Assembly (NCBI RefSeq): GCF_000374125.1
Contig: NZ_KB893648.1
Coordinates: 124,001-188,000, forward strand
Direction of reading: 5' to 3'
DNA: 64,000 nt
Source: Niabella aurantiaca DSM 17617
Lineage (GTDB): Bacteria; Bacteroidota; Bacteroidia; Chitinophagales; Chitinophagaceae
Part shown: piece after piece, positions 25,354 to 34,600 of the stretch
How the letters are laid out: each line of letters begins with the position of its first letter
Numbering within the stretch: the stretch's first letter is position 1
Program-made: the position numbers and the translations under genes
Notes under the pieces: model-generated
Told to the model about the DNA's origin: nothing
What the model saw: only the letters and a program-made list of their open reading frames with translations
Databases searched by the model: none

Positions 25354-26112
25354 GTGATACGTACCATATTAATAGACGACGAACCGAGAGGTCTTAGTGC
25401 CTTAAGCAGTATGTTACAGGCGTATTGTCCGGAGCTGGAGATCATTGCAGCCTGCTCGGAGGTTACCGATGCAAAAGAAAAAACGAAAACACTTGATCCC
25501 CAGCTGGTGTTTCTTGATATTTCTTTGCGGGACAAAACCGGCTTTGACCTGCTGGCGGAACTGGATCCTGTTAACTTCGAAATCATCTTTGTTACCGCTC
25601 ATAATCAATATACGTTGCGGGCTTTTCAGTACAGCGCTACCGATTATCTTTTAAAACCCATTGATGAAGATTTGCTGGTAAAGGCCGTGAAGAGGGCGGT
25701 GAAGCGTATTGAAGCCAGTGCATCCAACAATGTTTCCACGCTTCTTTATAACCTGAACAGGCTACACGCACAAAAAGAAATGAAGTTGTGCGTGCCTTCG
25801 CTGAAAGGGTTTGATGTGATAGATATTCAGGATATACTTTATTGTGAAGCGGGTGGCGTTTATACAAATATTCATTTCGCAAACCGTGCACAGATCTGCT
25901 CCTCAAAAGGACTTTCCGAATACGAAAAGCTGCTCACCGACTCCGGTTTTGTAAGGCCGCACAATTCATTCCTTGTTAACCTGCTCCATATTAAGCAATA
26001 TATAAAAGGTGAAGGGGGTTCCCTTATCCTGTCTAACAATAAGGAAATCGTGGTAAGCCGGCGGCGTAAAGAAAGCATTATTAAAAGCATGAAGGAGATT
26101 TATAAATTTTAA
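25354..26112 (+). CDS. LytTR-family response regulator
   Basis: The 252-residue protein has a receiver domain with D8/D9 (ILIDDEPRG), phosphoacceptor Asp in LVFLDISL (~D52-54) and Lys in YLLKPID (~103). The C-terminal LytTR domain carries ILYCEAGGVYTNIHF, GFVRPHNSFLVNLLHIKQY and a final SRRRKESI, the normal order for direct-repeat DNA binding. The start is a GTG at 25354 (gtg ata cgt acc), with no upstream ATG in frame. It follows the LytS-type kinase by 12 nt, so the pair forms one operon. Characterised LytTR regulators activate nearby genes, so the divergent island is a candidate regulon. Confidence 0.92.
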   Translation: MIRTILIDDEPRGLSALSSMLQAYCPELEIIAACSEVTDAKEKTKTLDPQLVFLDISLRDKTGFDLLAELDPVNFEIIFVTAHNQYTLRAFQYSATDYLLKPIDEDLLVKAVKRAVKRIEASASNNVSTLLYNLNRLHAQKEMKLCVPSLKGFDVIDIQDILYCEAGGVYTNIHFANRAQICSSKGLSEYEKLLTDSGFVRPHNSFLVNLLHIKQYIKGEGGSLILSNNKEIVVSRRRKESIIKSMKEIYKF

Positions 26113-26135
26113 GACCGATTTTACCGATATCCCGC

Positions 26136-26528
26136 ATGAACGGTAATGGAGCCGTTGCAAAGCCGGCAGCGTTGCGTCAAAAATACTGCAGCCCGGTTAC
26201 CGTTGCAGGAGACCTGTCTTCGATAGAAAAGAGTTTTCCTAAAAAAGTACGCGCGGCCATTGAGCAAGACCTGGTCAACGACCGGCTGAGCACAGACCTG
26301 CCGGGGCAGAAAATTGGCCTGAGCCGCACACAGCTTCACCGGAAGGTACCTGATCGGGTAAATCCCGGTGAGTCGATCAGGAGCATCCGCATGCAGCGTG
26401 CCATGACCTGCTGCAGCAACGTGTGTCCACGGTGGCCGAAGCGCCAGGTGGGATATACCAGTCCTGCTAACTTTTCCATGATCTTTTTCAAATATTTTGG
26501 CTACCCACCCGGTGCGGCTCCGGAGTGA
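26136..26528 (+). pseudogene. Decayed AraC-type DNA-binding domain fragment
   Basis: Readable frames contain the remains of an AraC double HTH of the sort ending hybrid two-component regulators: FPKKVRAAIEQDL, IGLSRTQLHRKV, SIRSIRMQRAM and then VGYTSPANFSMIFFKYFGYPPGAAPE. Between about 26403 and 26448 the matching sequence (LLQQRVSTVAEA) continues in a different frame before returning, so two compensating indels are present. The kinase and receiver parts are gone. A helix is also damaged (KVPDRVNPGES where family members have a longer linker). It is a relic just downstream of the LytTR gene, probably left after loss of an HTCS gene. Confidence 0.72.
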
Positions 26529-26647
26529 AAAACCGGCTCCTGGGGATAGCGGCGCTCGCGATCGTGTTATGTGCTGGTCCGCGGCGGGTAAAAGTCCGGT
26601 AAATACCGTTGTTTGCGGCACTTGTTGCTCAATGGCGGTAAAGCGGA

Positions 26648-27241
26648 TCAGTTCTTTTTTAAAAACCCTTTTTCCACGCTGTCATTGATCAGGTGCTCTG
26701 CAAAATGCCACAGGGCATCAGATCCTTTTTGGATGATCTTTTTCTTCTCATACACTTTATGGTAGTCCACCCCGTATTCCTTCCAGGTGCCCCCGTGGTT
26801 GGAGGCGTTCTGAAGCAAGGGCTCCAGCCGGTCCATGGCCCTTGCAAATTTGGCCTCCTCCGTTTCCCCGGCTTCAAATTCTTCCCAAAGAGCCACCAGG
26901 TCTTCTGCCTGCTGCTGGGGCAAGATTCCAAAGATCCGTTGCGCGGCCAGCCGTTCTTCCGTTGTATTGGAATGATCTTTTTGGGTGTCGTAGATGAATG
27001 TATCGCCGGCATCAATTTCGACAATATCGTGTATCAAAAGCATTTTAACGACTTTCAGAAGATCGATAGGCGCATTTGCATGTTCTGCTAAAACAACGGC
27101 CATCAACGCTAAGTGCCAGCTGTGCTCTGCATCGTTCTCGTTCCTGTTGCTATTGAATAACTTTGTTTTTCTGACGATATACTTAACCTTGTCGATCTCC
27201 TTTATAAATTCGATTTGTTTAAGTAGCTGCTCTGAAGACAT
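26648..27241 (-). CDS. HD-domain phosphohydrolase (YfbR/HDDC2-like)
   Basis: The 197-residue cytosolic protein has the HD-superfamily metal ligands: His in DAEHSWHLALM (~40), the HD pair in LLIHDIVEIDAGD and a later Asp in FARAMDRLEPLLQN. The layout and length match the HD_3 group, which includes 5'-deoxynucleotidase YfbR and human HDDC2. Nucleoside 5'-monophosphate hydrolysis is the family activity, but substrate is not proven by sequence. ATG 27241 (MSSEQLLKQIEFI) is chosen; the preceding 22 residues are not conserved-looking. It is monocistronic, with no relation to the flanking sugar loci evident. Confidence 0.87.
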   Translation of the reverse strand: MSSEQLLKQIEFIKEIDKVKYIVRKTKLFNSNRNENDAEHSWHLALMAVVLAEHANAPIDLLKVVKMLLIHDIVEIDAGDTFIYDTQKDHSNTTEERLAAQRIFGILPQQQAEDLVALWEEFEAGETEEAKFARAMDRLEPLLQNASNHGGTWKEYGVDYHKVYEKKKIIQKGSDALWHFAEHLINDSVEKGFLKKN

Positions 27242-27711
27242 TTCTATTGCGGTAGTGGATGAGAAAATGTTGTTAACCCGAAAACGCCGGATGCCGGTGC
27301 AGGACATTCAGCACAGGCATGACCGGCGGATCCTTACCGGCAAACATAGTAAAAAAAGCGTCCCGGATTGTTGACGGTAGGGTGCGCCCTGGCAAACGCA
27401 TGTAAAATTGTAGAACCGGCGGTATAGCCACGATATTACCTGATAAGCGGTTGTTCGGAAAAATACCCTCCCCGGCTATATAATATGGATCATTCCCTAA
27501 GGTCCCCTGCGGAAGACCTTGGGGGAAGGCGAACCTGCGACGATCGGTTCTCCGGCAGGTGATCGATTATTATGATGACCCGGACGGAGCCCGGTAAACA
27601 GGGACACACTGTTGGCGAGCCCCCTGAACCTGTCGGAACAGGACAAGCAGGATTTTGAAATTTTCTTTGCTTCCTTACCAGCGTATTGCTTGTAAAAGCG
27701 GCCGGAGGATC

Positions 27712-27737
27712 AAAAATACCCTGAAGTGGGTATTTTT
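27712..27737. promoter_or_regulatory. 10-bp-arm inverted repeat AAAAATACCC-N6-GGGTATTTTT
   Basis: The arms at 27712-27721 and 27728-27737 are perfectly complementary around TGAAGT. The 3' T-run merges with TTTG (27736-27739), which sits 17 nt before TACTTTG (27757-27763), a plausible -33/-7 pair. It is therefore an operator candidate overlapping a promoter, though a bidirectional terminator would look similar. Confidence 0.45.
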
Positions 27738-27886
27738 TGGAAGTCGCAGATAGGATTACTTTGTGTCTGGAAAGCAGCACTAAGCTGGTGTTTTTCGGCG
27801 GGTCTGCCCACCCCGTCGACGGTTCCGGAAAATTTTCCCCATCATATTTCCCTTGATGCATTTATTTGCATAAATACCAAAACCCG

Positions 27887-27905
27887 GGTATCCCAGGGAT
27901 ACCCC
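27887..27905. promoter_or_regulatory. Inverted repeat GGGTATCCC-A-GGGATACCC
   Basis: Perfect 9-bp arms flank one base, 150 bp downstream of the AATACCC palindrome and sharing its GGGTAT core. The one-base spacer is too short for a hairpin loop, so a dimeric protein-binding site is more likely than an RNA structure. Confidence 0.4.
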
Positions 27906-28124
27906 CGGCTTTATACCGCAGTTGAACGGTGTGAAAACGATTGCACGAAAGGACCGGATATTTTCAGAAAATCTTGTATTATATTTGGAGAGAACAGATT
28001 GTAGAGCGGCTCCCTTCTGCCCTGAAACAACATGTGGATGTTTGGGCAACGGGAATGATGCTGTATGAAGATAAAGGTTTCCGGAGAAGGTCTTCCTGTT
28101 CGTTTATTTAAACCAGTGTGCTTT

Positions 28125-28670
28125 ATGTCGCAGCAGCAGGACACTTTATTGGTATTGAGATTAAAGGAGAATGACATTGCTGCATTTGATGAATTGTACC
28201 TGAAATATTTTAAGGTTCTGTGCGCGAATGCTTTTTTCTTTTTAAGGAATGAAAGCGAGGCCAAGGACCTTGTGCAGACATTGTTCCTGGATATATGGGA
28301 GAAAAAGATATACGAACATTTTCATAAAGATGTAAAGGGTTATCTTTTTTTGGCCGTGAAGAACCGCTGTTTGAATAGTATCAAAAGTAGCAAGGTAAAG
28401 GATGCCCGGGTGGAGCAGTTCAGCCGGTATTATGGCGATCAGATGCAGGGACAACAAGATACTGGTGATCTTCCGGATTACCAGGACCGGCTCGAAGCCT
28501 TGCTTTCTGATATGAAAGGACAGAAAAAGGCGGCCCTCAATATGGTTTACTTTAAGGATAAGAAATACAGTGAGGCCGCCCGGGAACTGGGCATTGGTGT
28601 GAACTCGCTGAAAACACATCTAAAAAGCGCGTTAAAAACATTAAGATTAGGGATGAACGGTAAAAAATAA
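28125..28670 (+). CDS. ECF-family RNA polymerase sigma factor
   Basis: The 181-residue sigma-70 family protein has region 2 (AFDELYLKYFKVLCANAFFFLRNESEAKDLVQ..FLDIWEK) and region 4 (YFKDKKYSEAARELGIGVNSLKTHLKSALKTLR), the latter an HTH for -35 recognition. ATG 28125 is preferred over 28065 because it begins directly before sigma region 2. The next gene is a FecR-type anti-sigma factor (36 nt), and the downstream SusC has an STN domain. This is the standard trans-envelope chain in which substrate-loaded transporter relieves FecR and frees the sigma factor to transcribe the PUL. TATATTTG at 27980-27987 may be its own promoter. Confidence 0.93.
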   Translation: MSQQQDTLLVLRLKENDIAAFDELYLKYFKVLCANAFFFLRNESEAKDLVQTLFLDIWEKKIYEHFHKDVKGYLFLAVKNRCLNSIKSSKVKDARVEQFSRYYGDQMQGQQDTGDLPDYQDRLEALLSDMKGQKKAALNMVYFKDKKYSEAARELGIGVNSLKTHLKSALKTLRLGMNGKK

Positions 28671-28706
28671 TTAACCCGGTTTGGGTTTTTGTTGTATTTA
28701 TTGAAA

Positions 28707-29840
28707 ATGACTCTTGATTACGATAAGATATTTGTGCTTTATCTGGAAAGCCTGACGGGGACCATTAGTCCCGAAGACGCAGTCCTGCTCCGTCAGCAAC
28801 TCCGTACGGACGGATCTGTACGAAAGATATGGGAGCAATTGGAGCGGGAGGGGCAAACACCGGAGATGCAGCAGTTCCTGGACCGGCTGGATCCCGAAGC
28901 GGAACTTCGCCGGCTAAAAGAAAAAATACAACTGGCTAACAACAAGGCTCCGCTTCGGATAGGGCGCATGATCGCGGTGGCGGCAGCGGTCCTGGCACTT
29001 GTTTTTGCCGGTTATTTCCTGTTTAAAGAACGGAAGATCACCGATACAGGGGCTATCGCCGCGCGGATCCGGGAAAATAAAGGATCCATCCATCTCCGGT
29101 TGGCCTCCGGTGAATCGATTGACCTGAACCGCTCGAACGAACAGCTGACCTTGGGCCATACCACCCTGAACCTGGATTCCAGCGGCCTGGATTTCAGCTC
29201 TTCCGACACGGCCTCCAACCTGCTGTCCATTCCCAGGGGGGAGACCTATACGCTCACTTTGTCAGACGGGACCGTGGTTACCCTGAATGCAGACTCAAAG
29301 CTCCGCTTCCCTTTCCGCTTTGGCAGTCATACCCGCGATGTATATCTTGAAGGAGAGGCCTATTTCAAAGTGGCAAAGGACAGCCGGCATCCGTTCATAG
29401 TACGCACGCCGCTCACAGAGATCGAAGTGGTGGGTACCGAGTTCAATGTGAATACCTATAAAACCGGAACCGTTTCTACGGCACTGATAGAAGGAAAAGT
29501 GCTTACCGGTGTTCCTGGTGGAGCAGACCAGCCGCTGCAGCCCGGTTATGCGGCCATATACAACACTTCGGGGGGATTTAAGATCGAAGAAGTCGATACG
29601 GATGATATTGTGGCCTGGGTAAAAGGGGTCTATTATTTTCATAACCTGCCCTTTCATGACCTGGTAACGATGATGGAGCGGTCTTACGGTGTTGCCATTA
29701 CAACGGACAGTCCCGCGCTTGCCAACAAAACGGTATCGGGCCTGATGGATAAGAATAACCTCCCCGAACTACTGGAAGATCTTAAGACAACGCTTGGGAT
29801 CAAATATCATTATTCTGGGCACACATTGCATATTTATTAG
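28707..29840 (+). CDS. FecR-family anti-sigma factor
   Basis: The 377-residue inner-membrane protein has a cytoplasmic N-terminal sigma-binding region (~1-85), a single transmembrane helix (MIAVAAAVLALVFAGYFLF) and a periplasmic FecR domain (IPRGETYTLTLSDGTVVTLNADSKLRFP and VYLEGEAYFKVAKDSRHPFIV..TEIEVVGTEFNV). The C-terminal DUF4974-type domain (FHDLVTMMERSYGVAI...LPELLEDLKTTL) contacts the STN domain of the transporter in known systems. ATG 28707 is chosen over an in-frame TTG at 28689. It is paired with the ECF sigma gene immediately upstream. Confidence 0.94.
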   Translation: MTLDYDKIFVLYLESLTGTISPEDAVLLRQQLRTDGSVRKIWEQLEREGQTPEMQQFLDRLDPEAELRRLKEKIQLANNKAPLRIGRMIAVAAAVLALVFAGYFLFKERKITDTGAIAARIRENKGSIHLRLASGESIDLNRSNEQLTLGHTTLNLDSSGLDFSSSDTASNLLSIPRGETYTLTLSDGTVVTLNADSKLRFPFRFGSHTRDVYLEGEAYFKVAKDSRHPFIVRTPLTEIEVVGTEFNVNTYKTGTVSTALIEGKVLTGVPGGADQPLQPGYAAIYNTSGGFKIEEVDTDDIVAWVKGVYYFHNLPFHDLVTMMERSYGVAITTDSPALANKTVSGLMDKNNLPELLEDLKTTLGIKYHYSGHTLHIY

Positions 29841-29958
29841 GAGGTGTTTTTGGATCTTGTCATCTGAAATTTTAAAATTGTATTTGAAAAATTCACCCGG
29901 TTTTTAAAAAAGTTGTTGCCTGGTAGGAGCGATATGTCTTCCATATGAATCTTACAAA

Positions 29959-31518
29959 ATGCAACGAGTAAAAAAAACGAGCGGATTGTTATTGATCCTG
30001 CTGACGATCGTTTGGACAGCCTGCGGTAAGCCTGCTTACCAGGATATAGTAAAAACAAAAGAACCGCTGGGGCATACCTATTATGTTGCCACGAACGGCA
30101 ATGATGCTGCCGGCGGAAGTTTGAAAGCACCTTGGCAAAGCATCAACAATGCGCTGGCAAAGGCAATGGCGGGAGATACGATTCTGGTGCGGGCGGGGGT
30201 GTATTATGAAAAGATCAGCTTTACGCGTTCTGGGATACCGGGAAAGCCGATCGTACTAAAGGCATTTGAGGGCGAACGGCCGGTTATCGATGGCAGCAGG
30301 ATCAGCGTAACCGGATGGGAAGCCCTGGTAACAATGACCAATGTGCAATACATCGTTCTGGATGGCTTTGATATCCGCAACCTGACCACTCCGGTCAAAG
30401 GTGCGGACCCGGAAGGGATCGTTGTCAATGGAAATGCCCGTCAGATCACCATTCAGCATTGCAATATCTATAATATAAAGAATACGGCTACACTGGAAAA
30501 TGGGCGCAGCGGTCACGCCATCCTGGTGGTGGGTAACGGAACCCAGCCCATCACTGGTGTCGAAATTATGGGTTGTACGGTGCACAATACGCAAACCGGC
30601 ACCAGCGAGAATATTACCCTGGCAGGTAATGTAGACGGATTTAAGATCACACACAATAAAGTATACGATACGGAAAATATCGGCATCATTATAGCGGATG
30701 GAGGCGGGCTGAACCCCGGAGGAAGCACGGCGACCAATTTTGCCCGCAATGGTGTGGTCAGCGATAACGAGCTGTACAACGTAAGTATGGCAAATAGCAC
30801 CGATATATGGGGTATTAACAACTATGGCGCCATCGCAATTTATATATGCGGCGGAACAAACACGGTTGTGGAGCGGAACCGCGTGTACAACTGCGACCGG
30901 GGCATTGGGCTGGTGAGCGAAAACAATGCCTACCCGACCAAAAATGTGATCGTCCGGAATAATTTTGTGTACGACAACTGGCGTACAGGCATTTATATGG
31001 GCGACTACCTGAACTTTACCACAGCGGGCACTTATGACAGCTATGTGGTGAACAATACCCTTTACCGGAACAACAGGACCACGGGCGCCTTTGGTGAGAT
31101 CGAAGGCGAGATCCGGCTTACGGAGCGTTGTTTTAATAATGTGATCCGCAATAATATCATTTATGCCGGGCCGGAAGATGTGTTCATTCATAAGTACACA
31201 ACCACGGGAGCGGGTAATATAATCGACAATAACCTGTATTACACCCGTGGAACGCCGCAGTGGATCTGGAACAGCGTTGATGGTGCTTCGCTGAAAACTA
31301 TGGATGACTGGAAAGCCGCCAGTGGCAGTGATGCGCAGTCTGTTTATGGGGTGGATCCGCTGCTGCTGGATCTTACGGTACCGGATCTGCATCTGCAGGC
31401 CGGTTCGCCGGCACGGAATGCGGGCGTTGTGATCGATGCGTCAATCCACGGGCTTACGGATATTGATGGTAAGCCGCGCATCGTCGATAACCGCATCAGC
31501 AAAGGAGCGCAGCAGTAA
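29959..31518 (+). CDS. Right-handed parallel beta-helix lipoprotein (polysaccharide lyase/hydrolase-like)
   Basis: The 519-residue lipoprotein (LTIVWTACGKP, Cys22) begins with the module typical of secreted beta-helix proteins (YYVATNGNDAAGGSLKAPWQSINNAL...AGDTILVRAGVYYEKI). Pectate-lyase/PbH1-type coils rich in Asn follow (QITIQHCNIYNIKN, FKITHNKVYDTENIG, TVVERNRVYNCDRGIG, VIVRNNFVYDNWRTGIYM). The fold is shared by several polysaccharide lyase families and some hydrolases, so the glycan cannot be named. Its place between fecR and the STN-containing susC suggests it degrades the polysaccharide that this PUL imports. No calcium-site signature clear enough to choose a family was seen. Confidence 0.82.
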   Translation: MQRVKKTSGLLLILLTIVWTACGKPAYQDIVKTKEPLGHTYYVATNGNDAAGGSLKAPWQSINNALAKAMAGDTILVRAGVYYEKISFTRSGIPGKPIVLKAFEGERPVIDGSRISVTGWEALVTMTNVQYIVLDGFDIRNLTTPVKGADPEGIVVNGNARQITIQHCNIYNIKNTATLENGRSGHAILVVGNGTQPITGVEIMGCTVHNTQTGTSENITLAGNVDGFKITHNKVYDTENIGIIIADGGGLNPGGSTATNFARNGVVSDNELYNVSMANSTDIWGINNYGAIAIYICGGTNTVVERNRVYNCDRGIGLVSENNAYPTKNVIVRNNFVYDNWRTGIYMGDYLNFTTAGTYDSYVVNNTLYRNNRTTGAFGEIEGEIRLTERCFNNVIRNNIIYAGPEDVFIHKYTTTGAGNIIDNNLYYTRGTPQWIWNSVDGASLKTMDDWKAASGSDAQSVYGVDPLLLDLTVPDLHLQAGSPARNAGVVIDASIHGLTDIDGKPRIVDNRISKGAQQ

Positions 31519-31636
31519 ATAATTTGTAGCGAATAAAATTTTATTTTCTTTCCTTCACCCGGTTCGCCTGGCTTGTTGTATTAAACAAAGAGGAATGCTT
31601 GTCCACCTCTTTTCTTAAATCGAGATAAACTATTTT

Positions 31637-34600
31637 ATGGGTAAAAAATGTATTAAAGATCGCTTTGTCCGGATGTCTTTTCTGAGATTGCTGCTATGCT
31701 GTTATGGCTGCTTCCATATCGGTGCCGGTATTCATGCGCAAAAAGGAACCCTGCAGTCGACGGTTACCATCCGGCAGCAGAACGGCTCCCTCTACCAGCT
31801 ATTCCGGTCGATAAAAAAACAAACAGGGTTTGTGTTCTTTTACAGTAACCAGGTATTGAATGACCGGGAAAAAGTGAGCCTGAATGTACAGAACGCCCGG
31901 CTGGAGAAGGTGCTGGACGATCTGTTCCGGAACCGGGATGTCTCTTACCAGGTGCGGGGACAGAAGATCCTGCTGAGCGAAAAAAAGAAAGAGCCTGAAA
32001 AGATCATCGAAAAGCCGGCAAAGACCGTTCGCCGTGATAACGACAGTACATGGGTGAAGGGTACGGTGATGGATGCAGACGGGGCACCCATGGCTGGCGC
32101 ATCGGTAATGCCCCGGGGAGTAGAAGGCAGAGGGGTTGTTACCAATGAAATGGGCATTTTTACTATTGATGCCCGGCCCGGGGATGTGCTGGATGTGTCC
32201 ATGGTGGGCATGACACCCCAGGAAGTGATCGTGCCCAATAAAGGCATAATGAAGGTGACGCTTACAGTAAAGACCGATGCGATGAAAGATGTGGTGGTGG
32301 TAGGTTATGGAAAACAAACAAAGATCACGGTTACGGGCTCCGTGGCTTCGGTGAACATGGACGATATGCGCACGCCTGTTCCCAATCTTACCAACGCGCT
32401 GGCTGGGAAAGTAGCCGGGATCATTTCCGTACAGTCGAGCGGGGAGCCGGGCTATGATAATTCGACCTTTACGATCAGGGGGGTGGGGAGCTTTACGGGT
32501 AATACTTCCCCGCTGATCATTGTGGATGGAGTGCAGCGCGATGATGTAAACAGTACTTACGGTGGAGCGTTTAATAATATCGATCCGGAAGATGTAGCCA
32601 GTATTACGCTGCTGAAAGATGCATCATCCACAGCGATGTATGGTGCCAAAGGTGCCAACGGGGTGCTGATCATTACTACCAAAAGAGGGGTGGCCGGCAA
32701 GCCCAGGATCTCGCTGAAAGCAGAAACGGGCCTTACGGGTTTTACCAGGCGGCCGGAGATGCTGGATGGTATCAGCTATATGGAGCTTTACAACGAAGCC
32801 CGCACCAATATGGGGCTGGATGTGTTTTACAGCCAGGATCGGATCGACAAAACGGCCAGTGGACTGGATCCCTACCTGTATCCCAATGTGAGCTGGATGG
32901 ACGCAGTGTATAAAAAATATGCTTCGCTCACCAATGTAAACCTGAATGTATCCGGTGGCGGTGAAACCGTAAGGTATTTTGTATCCGGTTCTTTTTATAA
33001 CCAGGTGGGGCCTTACAAGGTGCAAAAGCTTAATGATTTTAATCCCAATCTTTCATTTAAGCGGTACGACTTCCGGACCAACCTGGATGTAAACCTTACC
33101 CCCTCTACCATATTGCAGATGAACCTGGGTGCTATGCTGGTGAATGCGCGGTATCCCGGCATTTCTGCAGGCGCTCTGTGGTACCAGACCTATGCCACTA
33201 CGCCCGTTGCCTTTCCTACCCGGTACCCGGACGGGAAATGGGCCGGCCCTACCAGTAACGGCGGCAGCAACCCGCTCAACGAAGTGCAGAACAACGGGTA
33301 TTCCACCGAGTTCCGGCCTACCGTACAATCGGTTTTCACGCTTACACAAAAGCTGGATGCCATTACCAAAGGGCTTTCGGCCTATGGCCGTTTTTCTTTC
33401 GACAGCTACGGGGAGTTTGACAACCGGCGTAAGGGCCTCAATGACCTGTACCTGGCAACGGGCAGGGATGATAACGGGGAACTGGTATATGTACAGAACC
33501 GCATCGGTCAGCAATTCCTGGGTTACGAGCGATCGGCAACCGGTGAGCGCACCATGTACCTGGAAGGGAACCTGAACTACGACCGGCACTTTGGAGCACA
33601 CCGTATCGGCGCTATGGTATTGTTCAATATGCGCAACCGGCTTGTAAGTACGGCCGGCGATGTGATCGGTTCCATTCCTTACCGCAACCAGAGCCTGGCC
33701 GGGAGGATCAACTATGGTTACCTGGACCGGTACCTGCTGGAATTGAATGCCGGTTATACCGGTTCGGAGAATTTTGAAAAAAGAAAGAAATTCGGCTTTT
33801 TCCCTTCCGTTTCTGCGGGTTGGGTGGTTTCAAAAGAAAAATTCTTTGAAGGACTGAGCGATGCCATTTCGCTTTTAAAATTCCGGGCATCTTATGGCAT
33901 CGTAGGCAATGATAATATACTGGGTTCCCGCTTTCCCTACCTGACCCAATTGGGAGAGGGTGGTGCAACCGGCTTTGGGCTGAATGGCGGATGGGCAGGC
34001 GGCATCACCGAAAAGATCATCGGGGTGGAGAACCTGACCTGGGAGCGCTCTTATAAGACCAATCTGGGCATCGAGATCGGGCTGTTTAGAAAACTGAACA
34101 TTACGGCCGACTATTTTGTGGACAACCGGAAAAATATCCTCGTACAAAGAGGAACGGTATCTTCAATTGCGGGATACAATACCGGCAACACACAAATATT
34201 TGCCAACCTGGGTGAGGGGCGTAACGCAGGCATTGATGGAAATATTGAATATAATGACCAGGTGGGCAAGGTAGGACTGCGCATCTTTGGCAATGTTACC
34301 TATGCCGTTAATAAAATAAAGTTCCGGGACGAGCCGGCACGGCAATATGCCTACCAGCGAGCCACAGGCCACATGTTTGGCGAGTTTACCGGGTATATAG
34401 CAGATGGATTGTTTATCGATCCGGATGATATCAGCAGCCGGCCGGTGCAGCAGTTTGGTGTAGTGGCGCCTGGGGATGTGCGTTATGCAGACCTGAATGA
34501 CGATAAGGTGATCAATGCGGGCGACTGGACCTTCCTGGGAAAGTCCTGGTTCCCGAAATGGCTTTATGGAACAGGTTTTACCGTCAGCTATCACAATTTT

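Larger units (their letters stand above)
27242..28124. other. Gene-poor 880-bp region with palindromes
   Basis: No open frame here has coding character; short frames on both strands are Pro/Arg-rich or low-complexity. It contains two perfect inverted repeats (27712-27737 and 27887-27905) and promoter-like TACTTTG (27757) and TATATTTG (27980), all reading toward the ECF sigma gene. It may be degraded former coding sequence plus the regulatory region of the downstream PUL. Confidence 0.6.

Noticed and set aside
27726-28004. Small + strand frame in the gene-poor region
   Set aside because: It starts inside the palindrome, has mixed Cys/Trp-rich composition, shows no signal or fold and overlaps promoter-like sequences.
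30256-31392. - strand open frame (378 codons) opposite the beta-helix gene
   Set aside because: Antisense shadow; Ile/Val/His-rich translation without domain structure.
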